From Candidatus Nanopelagicales bacterium (lineage in GTDB: Bacteria > Actinomycetota > Actinomycetes > S36-B12 > UBA5976): a DNA stretch of 32,763 bases. The position numbers and the translations under genes are program-made. The stretch spans positions 1 through 32,763 of the forward strand of contig JAURFT010000012.1 in assembly GCA_030834185.1 (NCBI GenBank), written 5' to 3'. Positions 21,343 to 29,490 of this stretch are shown here, one piece after another. A model generated the notes under the pieces. It was not told where the DNA came from and made no database searches. It worked only from the letters and a program-made list of their open reading frames with translations. How positions within the stretch are numbered: position 1 is the first letter of the stretch; each line of letters begins with the position of its first letter.

Positions 21343-22603
21343 GCGGGTAGGCCGGGAACTTTGCAGCAAGTTCATTCACTCGTGCTGCAACTGCTTTTAA
21401 CTTATTGTCGTCAGTCTCTTTAACGGTATCTGCGATCAAAGTTGCCACCTCAGCCATCTGAGCTTCTTGCATTCCTTGCGTGGTTATTGAAGGAGTGCCA
21501 ACGCGAATTCCAGATGAAATCATTGGTGGTTGTGGATCGTATGGGATGGAATTTTTGTTTAACGTAATTTTTGAGATATCGCATCTGCGTTCAGCCTCTT
21601 TGCCTGTAACGCCAGCACCTTGTAGGTCAATCAAAACTAAGTGGGTGTCAGTTCCGCCACTGACTGGTCGCAGGCCATGAGTATTGAGCTCTGCTGCTAG
21701 CGTCTGCGCATTTTTAATAACTTGCGCAGCATAATTTTGATACGGCTTAGTTGCACACTCTTTTAAAACCACTGCTTTAGCCGCGACCGCATTCATAAGT
21801 GGGCCGCCTTGCATTTTTGGAAACACTGCTTTGTCAATTTCCTTGGCATGCTCAGCTTTGCTCAAAATCATTCCGCCACGAGGTCCGCGCAATACTTTAT
21901 GAGTTGTGAAACAAACAACATCTGCGTACGGAACTGGGCTAGGTATTGCTTTACCTGCAACAAGGCCAATGAAGTGGGCAGCATCAACCATCAATATCGC
22001 ACCAACTTCATCAGCGATTTCTCTAAAAATTGCAAAATCAACTAGTCGCGGGTACGCAGTTGCGCCCGCAATAATCATGCGTGGTCGGTGCTCAATGGCC
22101 AGTGCGCGAACTTCGTCGTAGTCAATAAATTCAGTATCTTTACGAACCGTGTAATGAATTGGATTAAACCATTGGCCAGAAAAATTAACAGGTGACCCAT
22201 GTGTTAGATGCCCACCTTGAGCTAGCGATAACGCTAAAACTTTGTCGCCTGGCTTTGTAAAAGCAGCATACGCTGCAAGATTTGCGCTAGCACCTGAATG
22301 CGGCTGCACATTTGCATGCTCTGCGCCAAATAATTCTTTGGCTCGGTTAATGGCAAGCTCTTCAGCGCGATCAACTACTTCGCAACCACCGTAATACCTG
22401 CGACCTGGATATCCCTCTGCATACTTATTGCTCAGCACCGAACCAAAAGCTGCTAATACAGCTGGGCTGGTTAAATTTTCAGAGGCAATAAGTTGCAGCC
22501 CAGTTCGCTGCCGATCAAGTTCGGCTAGCAGCAACTGCGCAATTTCTGGGTCCTGCTGCTCCAGTGCTTCAAAATCCGGACCCCAGAAAGTAGGCGATGT
22601 CAT
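21335..22603 (-). CDS. glyA: Serine hydroxymethyltransferase
   Basis: PLP enzyme converting serine and tetrahydrofolate to glycine and 5,10-methylene-THF. 422 aa. The N-terminal SENLTSPAVL, YAEGYPGRRYYGGCE (61-75), PHSGASAN and Schiff-base Lys236 in TTHKVLRGPRGG are present. GGGAG is placed six bases before ATG 22603. The first gene of the glyA-wecA-atp run; its upstream gap (22604-22830) holds a long inverted repeat that could regulate it. Confidence 0.97.
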   Translation of the reverse strand: MTSPTFWGPDFEALEQQDPEIAQLLLAELDRQRTGLQLIASENLTSPAVLAAFGSVLSNKYAEGYPGRRYYGGCEVVDRAEELAINRAKELFGAEHANVQPHSGASANLAAYAAFTKPGDKVLALSLAQGGHLTHGSPVNFSGQWFNPIHYTVRKDTEFIDYDEVRALAIEHRPRMIIAGATAYPRLVDFAIFREIADEVGAILMVDAAHFIGLVAGKAIPSPVPYADVVCFTTHKVLRGPRGGMILSKAEHAKEIDKAVFPKMQGGPLMNAVAAKAVVLKECATKPYQNYAAQVIKNAQTLAAELNTHGLRPVSGGTDTHLVLIDLQGAGVTGKEAERRCDISKITLNKNSIPYDPQPPMISSGIRVGTPSITTQGMQEAQMAEVATLIADTVKETDDNKLKAVAARVNELAAKFPAYPRA

Positions 22604-22830
22604 GGTTAGCTCCCTTAGTTGCGATCTCAGCTTGGTGGCTAAGTGTAGATAGAAACCTCAAATTGGGCACAAATCGTTATTTTCGGGGTTTCTATGTTTC
22701 AGTTAGGTCACAAATTGCGAAAAAGCCCCATTGTGAGGGTATTTAGTTTTGAGGATTTCAACTGTGACGCAACAATAAGCCACTCTGCGGGATTCCCCCG
22801 CTGGGATTGAAAAATACAAGGAGACGGTTA
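22604..22830. promoter_or_regulatory. Divergent intergenic region between glyA and the substrate-binding protein gene
   Basis: The largest gap in the window (227 bases), lying between glyA (minus) and the substrate-binding lipoprotein gene (plus), so it must carry promoters in both directions. I see no open frame with a convincing start, no tRNA fold and no riboswitch I recognise. It contains the long imperfect inverted repeat listed separately and a possible plus-strand TTGCGA/TATTTA pair around 22713-22745, but the spacing of about 19 is long and the call is weak. AAGGAG at 22817-22822 is the ribosome-binding site of the plus-strand gene. Confidence 0.6.
22649..22695. repeat. 11-bp inverted repeat (hairpin or operator) upstream of glyA
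   Basis: Left arm 22649-22659 (ATAGAAACCTC) pairs with right arm 22685-22695 (GGGGTTTCTAT), with one G-T pair and a 25-base loop. It lies 46 bases upstream of the glyA ATG, so it could form a stem in the glyA leader or serve as a dyad operator. No T-run follows either arm, so it is not an ordinary terminator. Confidence 0.6.
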
Positions 22831-24075
22831 ATGACCCGCTCAAAGCTGATCCGTTCAGCTGCAGTCATTGGCGCTTCACTGTTGGTTCTTGCCGCTTGCT
22901 CGAGCAGCGACGATAACTCATCAGATGGCGCTGGTTCTGCACTGAAAATCGGTTCGCTGCTACCTGAAACAGGTAGCTTGGCGTTCCTAGGCCCACCAGA
23001 GTTCGCTGGTGTAGACCTTGCAGTAAATGAAATCAACGATGGTGGCGGTGTACTTGGCCAGCCAGTAGAACACCTTCGTGGTGACTCTGGCGATACCAGC
23101 ACTGACATTGCACAAACCACAGTTGATGCCCACCTAGCAGCTGGCGTAGGCGCCATTGTTGGTGCCGCATCATCAGGTGTTTCGTTCACAGTAATCGACA
23201 AGATCACTGGCGCTGGCGTAGTTCACTTCTCACCAGCAAACACATCACCTGACTTCACAACTTATGCTGACAACGGTTTGTATTTCCGAACCGCTCCATC
23301 AGACACCTTCCAAGGTGCTGTGCTTGGACAGTTGATGGCAAATGAAGGCGCATCAAACGTAGTTATCCTTAACTTGGATGATGCTTACGGAAACGGCTTG
23401 GCTAAATATGCATCCAATGCCTTTACCGGTACCTCAACAGTCATCACTTACAACCCACAGGCCAGCGAGTTTGCAGCTGAAGTTGGACAGGCAAAAGCCG
23501 CAAGTCCAGATGCAGTTGCACTAATTGGTTTCGAAGAGACCACTGCAATCTTGCAGGAAATGATCAAGCAAGGTGTAGGGCCAGACAAGATCAAGATTTA
23601 CTTGGTTGATGGAAACCTATCCGGATCAGCGTTCAAAGACCTGCCAACAGGAATCATGAACGGTGTTAAGGGAACCTTGCCTGGCGCTTACCCACCAGCA
23701 GATTTCCAGGAGCGACTACTAGCAATTGATCCAACACTAACTGACTTCTCATATGCCGCAGAGTCATATGACGCAGTTATGTTGCTAGCACTAGCTGCTG
23801 AAATCGGTGGCTCAACTGATGGCGTAACCATGGCTGCCAACCTTGAAGATGCATCAAAGGGTGGAACCAAGTGCTACAGCTGGGCAGAGTGCAAGGGCTT
23901 GCTAGATGAAGGCACCGATATCGACTATGACGGAGTTTCAGGTCCAGTTGAATTCGATGCTGATGGCGAAGTTACCGAAGCAACAATGGGCGTTTACGAA
24001 TATGTCGCTAACGACAAAATCGAAGCTCGTCCAGAAGAGTTCGTAGTAGGTGCAGTTCCTGCTCCACTGCCATAA
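22831..24075 (+). CDS. livK: Branched-chain amino-acid-type ABC transporter substrate-binding lipoprotein
   Basis: Extracytoplasmic solute receptor of the LivJ/LivK (periplasmic-binding type I) family, 414 aa. Start ATG 22831 with AAGGAG seven bases upstream; a TTG at 22807 is rejected. The signal is a lipoprotein type: basic MTRSKLIRS, hydrophobic core, then lipobox LAAC with Cys23, followed by a Ser/Asp-rich linker. The body begins LKIGSLLPETGSLAFLGPP, typical of the family, and contains a C-terminal Cys pair (GTKCYSWAEC) with DIDYDGVSGPVEFD. It is oriented opposite to livHMGF and converges on it. Codon use differs from its neighbours: Phe is almost always TTC and Asn/Asp/Ile favour C-ending codons, as expected for strong translation. 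The substrate could be amino acids or related amides/urea; sequence alone does not decide. Confidence 0.93.
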   Translation: MTRSKLIRSAAVIGASLLVLAACSSSDDNSSDGAGSALKIGSLLPETGSLAFLGPPEFAGVDLAVNEINDGGGVLGQPVEHLRGDSGDTSTDIAQTTVDAHLAAGVGAIVGAASSGVSFTVIDKITGAGVVHFSPANTSPDFTTYADNGLYFRTAPSDTFQGAVLGQLMANEGASNVVILNLDDAYGNGLAKYASNAFTGTSTVITYNPQASEFAAEVGQAKAASPDAVALIGFEETTAILQEMIKQGVGPDKIKIYLVDGNLSGSAFKDLPTGIMNGVKGTLPGAYPPADFQERLLAIDPTLTDFSYAAESYDAVMLLALAAEIGGSTDGVTMAANLEDASKGGTKCYSWAECKGLLDEGTDIDYDGVSGPVEFDADGEVTEATMGVYEYVANDKIEARPEEFVVGAVPAPLP

Positions 24076-24083
24076 CTAAGTGA

Positions 24084-24125
24084 AAATAAAATAGCCCGGC
24101 TCAATCGAGCCGGGCTATTTTATTT
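24084..24125. terminator. Bidirectional intrinsic terminator between the receptor gene and livF
   Basis: A 19-base-pair perfect stem (24084-24102 with 24107-24125) around the four-base loop AATC, with a GC-rich core (AGCCCGGCTC) flanked by A-rich and T-rich tracts on both sides. It therefore reads as a Rho-independent terminator from either strand, 8 bases after the receptor stop and 47 bases past the livF stop. Confidence 0.93.
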
Positions 24126-24172
24126 GTTAAAACTATTTGCTAATCATTAATTTAAGCAACTCCAAACTATAT

Positions 24173-24925
24173 TTACTTAGCTTTAGCTAATGTGCCTAGA
24201 TATAGCTCAATCACCTTTGGATCACTTGCAAGTGATTTACCAGTACCCGTATAGGCATTCTTGCCTTGGTCAAGTACATAACCTCGATCTACAATCTGTA
24301 GGCAACGTCTAGCATTTTGCTCAACCATAATCACTGTCACACCAGTTCTATTAATCTCACGCACCCGCACAAAAACTTCATCTTGCAACGCAGGTGAAAG
24401 GCCAGCGCTTGGCTCATCCAACAGCAGCACCTTTGGATCCATCATTAATGCTCGAGACATCGCAACCATCTGTCGCTCGCCACCAGAAAGCGATCCAGCC
24501 CGTTGCTTTCGTCGCTCTTTTAGCGTAGGGAATAGTGAGGTTACAAATTCAAATCGCTCATCAAATCGTGCGGGGATTTGAACTGCACCCATTTGTAGAT
24601 TTTCTTCAATAGTTAGTGATGGGAACACGTTGTTGTTTTGCGGCACAAATCCAATGCCGCGACGAACTAGTTGATCTGCGCGCTGCCCTGTGATCTCTTC
24701 ACCAGCCAAATAAACCGAGCCGCTAGATATTTTTACCAATCCAAACATAGCTTTTAGCAGAGTTGATTTGCCCGCACCATTTGGCCCAATAATTCCAACT
24801 AGCTCACCTTGGTTTGCATATAGGTCGCAACCATTCAAAATATTAACGCCAGGCAGATAGCCTGCAACAAGATTGTCAGCTCTCACTAGCGCATCTGCAG
24901 CAGCTACTCCTTGATCAGCAGTCAT
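24173..24925 (-). CDS. livF: Branched-chain amino-acid-type ABC transporter ATP-binding protein LivF
   Basis: One of the two ATPases of a Liv-type importer, 250 aa. Walker A GPNGAGKS, ABC signature LSGGERQ, Walker B VLLLDEPSAGL and switch His-region replaced by the family form VEQNA are visible. ATG 24925 shares its A with the livG stop (TGATG) and follows GGAGGAGGAG, which decides against a GTG at 24928. Last gene of the livHMGF unit, followed by the bidirectional terminator. Confidence 0.95.
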   Translation of the reverse strand: MTADQGVAAADALVRADNLVAGYLPGVNILNGCDLYANQGELVGIIGPNGAGKSTLLKAMFGLVKISSGSVYLAGEEITGQRADQLVRRGIGFVPQNNNVFPSLTIEENLQMGAVQIPARFDERFEFVTSLFPTLKERRKQRAGSLSGGERQMVAMSRALMMDPKVLLLDEPSAGLSPALQDEVFVRVREINRTGVTVIMVEQNARRCLQIVDRGYVLDQGKNAYTGTGKSLASDPKVIELYLGTLAKAK

Positions 24926-25797
24926 CACTCCTCCTCCTGATCTAATGGCTGGTCGTGGTGCGCACCAAGGTAAGCATCAATTACCGCCGGATCACTCATC
25001 ACCGATTCCGGTGGGCCTTCAGCGACTATTTTGCCTTGCGCCATCACAATCACCCAGTCACTAATGTCTCGCACCATATCCATGTCATGCTCAACGAATA
25101 AAACTGTCATGCCTTGTTCGCGCAAATCTTTAATATGACCAAGTAGCGACTGCGTTAATGCAGGGTTCACCCCTGCCATTGGCTCGTCAAGCATTACAAG
25201 TTCTGGATTCACCATTAACGCACGGGCCATTTCCAACAATTTACGTTGTCCGCCAGAAAGTGCTGCTGCAAAATCATCCGCTTTAGTTTCCAGCTTGAAC
25301 CGGCTGAGCAGCTCTGTGGCGCGCTGGGTATTTTGCAATTCTTCTTTCTTCCAAGTAAATGGCAGCAACGCTCGCAAAATTCCTTCACCGATTTGATTTT
25401 TAGCGCCAAGTCGCATGTTATCCATAACCGATAAGCGAAAAAGTGCCTTTGTTAGCTGAAAAGTTCTAACCATTCCAAGTCGGGCAACTTTATGCGGCGC
25501 AACCCCAGCTAGTGGAATGCCATTAAATGTCCAGTTGCCAGAATTTGGCTTATCAAAGCCAGTTAATAAATTAAAAAACGTTGTCTTGCCAGCACCATTA
25601 GGCCCAATCAACGCAGTAATTGCACCGCGTTGAATCTCAAGGTGCTCCACATCAACTGCCGTTAGCCCGCCAAACTTTCTTACTACATTGTCAGCGATAA
25701 CAATTGGGTCTGGTTTCTTAACACCAGGGATTGCAGCGATGCTTGCCAACGCTGCAACCGCTGCTTCTTTTTTAGGAGTCAACTTATGCTCTTGCAT
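24925..25797 (-). CDS. livG: Branched-chain amino-acid-type ABC transporter ATP-binding protein LivG
   Basis: Second ATPase of the Liv-type importer, 290 aa. Walker A GPNGAGKTT, LSGGQRKLLEMA, Walker B VMLDEPMAGVNP and VEHDMD switch are intact. The first 30 residues (Ala/Lys-rich) extend beyond the usual LivG start. ATG 25797 overlaps the livM end by 14 bases. The core could start slightly later, but no better-supported start was seen. Confidence 0.95.
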   Translation of the reverse strand: MQEHKLTPKKEAAVAALASIAAIPGVKKPDPIVIADNVVRKFGGLTAVDVEHLEIQRGAITALIGPNGAGKTTFFNLLTGFDKPNSGNWTFNGIPLAGVAPHKVARLGMVRTFQLTKALFRLSVMDNMRLGAKNQIGEGILRALLPFTWKKEELQNTQRATELLSRFKLETKADDFAAALSGGQRKLLEMARALMVNPELVMLDEPMAGVNPALTQSLLGHIKDLREQGMTVLFVEHDMDMVRDISDWVIVMAQGKIVAEGPPESVMSDPAVIDAYLGAHHDQPLDQEEE

Positions 25798-26779
25798 CTA
25801 GCGCCAACTCCTTCTTGTCTCCAAAAATACCCTGTGGTCGATAAATCATCAGCAACATCAAACCGAGTCCAACTAACATGAAGCGAACTTGGCCAACTTG
25901 ATTTGGAGTCATCAACCAGTTTGGAATCAGATCATTTGCCACAGCTTGACGCAGCACTTGTTCTACAAAGACCAATAAGAACCAAAATATTATTGACCCT
26001 GCTACTGGGCCTAGCACTCGAGCAGCACCGCCAAGAATCAATACCGCATACGCAAAAAATGTTAGCGCAGTTGAATAGTTATCTGGCTGCACACTTTGTC
26101 GAGATATGGCATAAACGAAACCAGCAAATGCGCCAACAACGCCACCGAGGATTAAGGATTGCATTTTGTAGAAATAGACATTTTTGCCCAGCGATCTAAC
26201 TGCCTCTTCATCTTCACGAATCGCCTTAATAACTCGTCCCCATGGCGATCTCATGATTAAGAAAGTTAAAAATACAAAAATCACAACTAAAGCCCAACCC
26301 ACAACAACCACCCACAGGTCATTTGGGGTGTATCTTAAAAACGCCAGACTTAAGCCATTTGGAAATGGATTTAAATCGAAAAAGTCTTTACCAAATTTTC
26401 CAGTGATTCCATCTGAGCCACCAAAGTACTCGCGCAAACTTACCGATCTTGCTACTTGGCGAATAATTTCTGCAGTTGCAATAGTTACAATCGCTAAATA
26501 GTCAGCGCGAAGACGCAGGGTTGGAATGCCAAGCAATAACGCCAACACAACTGCAGAGCCAATACCTGCTAGAAATGCTAGCCAGATCGAGACATCAAAA
26601 TTAACTACCAACACCGCAACGGTATATGCACCAACTGCAAGAAATCCGGCTTGACCAAAATTAAGCAATCCGGTGTAACCAAAATGCATATTCAATCCAA
26701 TAGCTGCTAGCGCAAAAATAATGGCGTTTACGCCTATTCCAGCGCTAATTGCCTGTTGAAAGATGAATGTCCAATCCAT
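25784..26779 (-). CDS. livM: Branched-chain amino-acid-type ABC transporter permease LivM
   Basis: Integral membrane subunit of the importer, 331 aa, about eight to ten hydrophobic helices. Family motifs: GYTGLLNFGQAGFLAVGAY near residues 35-53, the cytoplasmic coupling segment SPWGRVIKAIREDEEAVRSLGKN, and the terminal MIYRPQGIFG. It follows livH by three bases. Confidence 0.95.
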   Translation of the reverse strand: MDWTFIFQQAISAGIGVNAIIFALAAIGLNMHFGYTGLLNFGQAGFLAVGAYTVAVLVVNFDVSIWLAFLAGIGSAVVLALLLGIPTLRLRADYLAIVTIATAEIIRQVARSVSLREYFGGSDGITGKFGKDFFDLNPFPNGLSLAFLRYTPNDLWVVVVGWALVVIFVFLTFLIMRSPWGRVIKAIREDEEAVRSLGKNVYFYKMQSLILGGVVGAFAGFVYAISRQSVQPDNYSTALTFFAYAVLILGGAARVLGPVAGSIIFWFLLVFVEQVLRQAVANDLIPNWLMTPNQVGQVRFMLVGLGLMLLMIYRPQGIFGDKKELALDARA

Positions 26780-26782
26780 AAG

Positions 26783-28048
26783 TTAACCAACTCGCTCTCG
26801 TCGACCCATAATTCCTTGAGGCCGAACTAACAAGATCACAATCAGCACTACTAGTGCGCCTACGTACTTAAGCTCGGTGGGAATAAACAGCGTAGAAAGT
26901 TGAATAAATAATCCAACAATCAAGCTACCAATAATCGCACCATAGGCCGTACCAAGTCCGCCAAGAGTTACAGCAGCAAAAATCAGTAGCAGTACATCGC
27001 TACCCATAATAAATTGCACACCTTGATTTAGGCCCATCATGATTCCGCCATATCCAGCCAGGAATGCACCCAAGATCCAGACCATCATGATTACGCGCTC
27101 AACATCAATACCGCTTGCCGCCGCTAGCGATGGATTATCAGCCACAGCTCTTGATGCCTTACCCATCTGTGACTTCAAAAGCCATGCAATGGTTAAACCA
27201 ATTAAGCCAATGCCAATCAAAATTCCAATAGTTGCTTTTGGTGTCAGGCTGAGCGGACCGATCTGCCAGCCGGCTTGTCCTGAATACTGCAAATATTGCT
27301 GTTTGCTGCCACCAAAAACATAAAGAAACAAGTAACGAATAAATAAGCCAAGACCGATAGAGACCACCAACATCGCTATTAGTCCAGTTCCGCGTCTGCG
27401 CAAGGGTTTCCACAGATATCTATCCTGCAAAAATCCACCAACGACCACTGCAAAAACCAATGCCAACAGCGCAGCTGGAATTAAATGCAACCCTAATTTG
27501 TTGAAGAAGTAAGTAACCATGCCACCTAGCGTTAACAATTCGCCATGGGCAAAGTTAGTAAGTCCCGTGGTGCCAAAAATTAAACTCAACCCAACAGCTG
27601 CTAATCCAATGGTTACACCCAGAATTAATCCATCAAGGGTGAGCTGCATCGCGCGATCTAAGTTCGAGGTGCGCTCAGGGCCAGGTCCGGTTAAAAATCT
27701 AACTGGCGGTGGAGCGGTTTCTAATTTGAAAACCACAATTGATCTGGTCACTTTGTCTGGCTCGGTTAAACCCACCCCGCTAGGAAGCGATTCTGAGTTG
27801 ATCGTTACAAAGTATTGGCCCGCAGATTCAATTTTAAAAGCCCAGTTGCCTGCAGCATCTGATTGGGTTTCTGCCTCTAGTTCATTAGGCCCAGTTATTA
27901 AAAATTCAACACCAGCAATTGGCGCACCCGCTTCATCGGTCATTTGTCCCCCGATGCTGCCAGGCTCAAGAGCGGCGCTGGGGGCAAGCAGCAGCATAGA
28001 GGTGAGCGCCAGCAAGCCAGCTGTCAGCAATCCTCTTCGCAGCAGCAA
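26783..28048 (-). CDS. livH: Branched-chain amino-acid-type ABC transporter permease LivH with N-terminal signal peptide and beta-sandwich domain
   Basis: From TTG 28048 this is 421 aa, against about 290-310 for ordinary LivH. Residues 1-26 look like a signal sequence (basic LLRRG, long Leu/Ala core, APSAA). Residues about 29-110 form a carboxypeptidase-regulatory-like/Ig-type beta-sandwich unit (GGQMTDEAGAPIAGVEF, then TQSDAAGNWAFKIESAGQYFV). A Pro-rich linker (112-128) leads to the permease proper, which starts near residue 130 with the family motif FGTTGLTNFAHGE (158-170) and ends RPQGIMGRRE. TTG 28048 is preferred because AAGGAG lies six bases upstream; GTG 28063 has no ribosome-binding site. 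The start choice does not affect the fusion. The first gene of livHMGF, 43 bases after the DUF554 gene. Confidence 0.9.
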   Translation of the reverse strand: MLLRRGLLTAGLLALTSMLLLAPSAALEPGSIGGQMTDEAGAPIAGVEFLITGPNELEAETQSDAAGNWAFKIESAGQYFVTINSESLPSGVGLTEPDKVTRSIVVFKLETAPPPVRFLTGPGPERTSNLDRAMQLTLDGLILGVTIGLAAVGLSLIFGTTGLTNFAHGELLTLGGMVTYFFNKLGLHLIPAALLALVFAVVVGGFLQDRYLWKPLRRRGTGLIAMLVVSIGLGLFIRYLFLYVFGGSKQQYLQYSGQAGWQIGPLSLTPKATIGILIGIGLIGLTIAWLLKSQMGKASRAVADNPSLAAASGIDVERVIMMVWILGAFLAGYGGIMMGLNQGVQFIMGSDVLLLIFAAVTLGGLGTAYGAIIGSLIVGLFIQLSTLFIPTELKYVGALVVLIVILLVRPQGIMGRRERVG

Positions 28049-28091
28049 GGGCATCTCCTTCACTTTTTTTATGAGTGGGCAGAGCCTAGCC

Positions 28092-28838
28092 TCATATCCG
28101 GGTGAGTAAAGAGACTAACAGCGGTGCAACCAGTAAGGCAGGTAACAAATCGGCAACTTTTACCTGTTTTACACCTAAAAGTCGCATTCCAACCCCGATC
28201 AGCAGCACTCCACCGACCGCAGTTAGCGCATCCACCTGGGCAACAGATAGCGCGGCCCCAGCCACAAATCCAAGTGCAGTAAAAGCTCCCTGATACAGCC
28301 CAACGCTCAAAGCCGAGCTGGCTACGCCAAATGCGCCAAAGGTAGCGGCGAATGCCGCAGCCGCAAAAAAGTCCAAACTGCTTTTCAAAACCAATTGATC
28401 TAAGCCAGTGCCCAACCCATCTGAGATAGAACCCATAATTGCTAATGGACCTACGACAAATAACAGTGAAGCGCTTACAAAGCCTTCAATAAATTTCTGG
28501 GACTCACCACCAGAATTAAATTTAGAGTTTAAGTAGATACCAACTAAATCAAATCTTTGAGTAACTTTTAACCAAGTTCCTAATACCCCACCAATTAACA
28601 ACGCACCAAGTAACACCAGGATCGGAAACCCTTCGCCAACAGCTGCAGTAAGCGCACTTGAGCCTACAACCCATGCGCTCATGATTCCAACCAGCAAAGT
28701 CACTAAGCCCAATACATCCGTAATCAACTCTCGCACCTGGCTTGAGAATTTATTTCCAAGCAATCCACCCATTGTTGCTCCAGCAATAATTGCAAAAATA
28801 TTAATTAAAGTTCCAGCCCCAATAAATAAATTATTCAT
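28092..28838 (-). CDS. DUF554 (YdfK/YqgA-type) membrane protein
   Basis: 248 aa, about six to seven hydrophobic segments. The DUF554 family signatures are seen: N-terminal GTLINIFAIIAGATMGGLLG, the FIEGFVSASLLFVVGPLAIMGSI stretch and SDGLGTGLDQLVLKSSLDFF (about 140-160), plus GVLLIGVGMRLL near the end. A transporter-like membrane role has been suggested for the family but the substrate is unknown. It overlaps the tsaC-like gene by eight bases and precedes livH, so it may share a transcript with the liv genes. Not part of the usual rho-prfA-atp block as I know it. Confidence 0.88.
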   Translation of the reverse strand: MNNLFIGAGTLINIFAIIAGATMGGLLGNKFSSQVRELITDVLGLVTLLVGIMSAWVVGSSALTAAVGEGFPILVLLGALLIGGVLGTWLKVTQRFDLVGIYLNSKFNSGGESQKFIEGFVSASLLFVVGPLAIMGSISDGLGTGLDQLVLKSSLDFFAAAAFAATFGAFGVASSALSVGLYQGAFTALGFVAGAALSVAQVDALTAVGGVLLIGVGMRLLGVKQVKVADLLPALLVAPLLVSLLTRI

Positions 28839-29490
28839 CTACAGCCTCAAGTAATTCTGTTGCTCCAGTCACTTCTACGATATCTGAAATAGCCAGCGCA
28901 CCAACCCTTACAACTCGAAGCTTTGCTTTTGAAGCATCAATAATGGTGCTTTGTTGATCCCCTGCTGAAGGTCCGGCATCTAAATAAACAGCAACTGAAC
29001 TGCCCAACTGATCTTGCGCCGCTTCGATGTTAGTAGCAGCTGGATTTGAGCCTAAATTAGCCGAGCTAACTCCCAGCGGTCCTGTTTCTGTGAGCAGCTG
29101 CAGCGCAGTTCGCTGCATTGGAATTCTTAGCGCAACCATTGCAGCGCTTTCTCCCAAATCCCATTTCAAAGTTGGATGTGCAGCCGTAATCACAGTTAGC
29201 GCACCTGGCCAAAATTTTTGCATTAGTAACTTTGCCTGATCACTTAAGTTATAGGTAAGCGCAATAGCGGCATCTAGATTTGGTACAAAAACTGGAACAG
29301 ACATCTCACGATCACGTTTTTTGGCTGCAAACAAACTATCCATTCCTTTTGGCACAAATGGATTTGCAGCAATTCCGTAAACTGTGTCAGTTGGCATCAC
29401 AATGCATTGCCCACGCAACAGCGCTGCTTTAGCAGCCACAAATCCGCGGTTTCGCTCAGCCTCTGAGCTCATTTTTACAACAATAGTCAT
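28831..29490 (-). CDS. tsaC: L-threonylcarbamoyladenylate synthase (TsaC/YrdC/Sua5 family)
   Basis: Makes threonylcarbamoyl-AMP for the t6A37 modification of ANN-decoding tRNAs. 219 aa YrdC domain: MPTDTVYGIA (32-41), the basic KKRDRE stretch, FWPGALTVI, LRIPM and the GVSSANLG motif are present. It lacks a full Sua5 C-terminal domain. ATG 29490 shares its A with the prmC stop (TGATG). The prfA-prmC-tsaC order is widespread in actinobacteria. Confidence 0.95.
   Translation of the reverse strand: MTIVVKMSSEAERNRGFVAAKAALLRGQCIVMPTDTVYGIAANPFVPKGMDSLFAAKKRDREMSVPVFVPNLDAAIALTYNLSDQAKLLMQKFWPGALTVITAAHPTLKWDLGESAAMVALRIPMQRTALQLLTETGPLGVSSANLGSNPAATNIEAAQDQLGSSVAVYLDAGPSAGDQQSTIIDASKAKLRVVRVGALAISDIVEVTGATELLEAVDE

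Noticed and set aside
21343-21375. ATG start for wecA at 21375
   Set aside because: It adds 11 residues overlapping the end of glyA; the GTG at 21342 gives the N terminus seen in Streptomyces homologues.
22604-22830. Glycine or SAM riboswitch upstream of glyA
   Set aside because: The gap has a simple long stem but none of the conserved cores I know for glycine, SAM or THF riboswitches.
22758-23207. 149-codon minus-strand open frame opposite the receptor gene's 5' end
   Set aside because: Antisense to a certain lipoprotein gene with signal peptide and lipobox; no ribosome-binding site and Pro/Ser/Thr-rich shadow composition.
27519-28109. 196-codon plus-strand open frame opposite the livH 5' half
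   Set aside because: It mirrors the livH coding region, including its beta-sandwich part, and has no start signal or recognisable domain.
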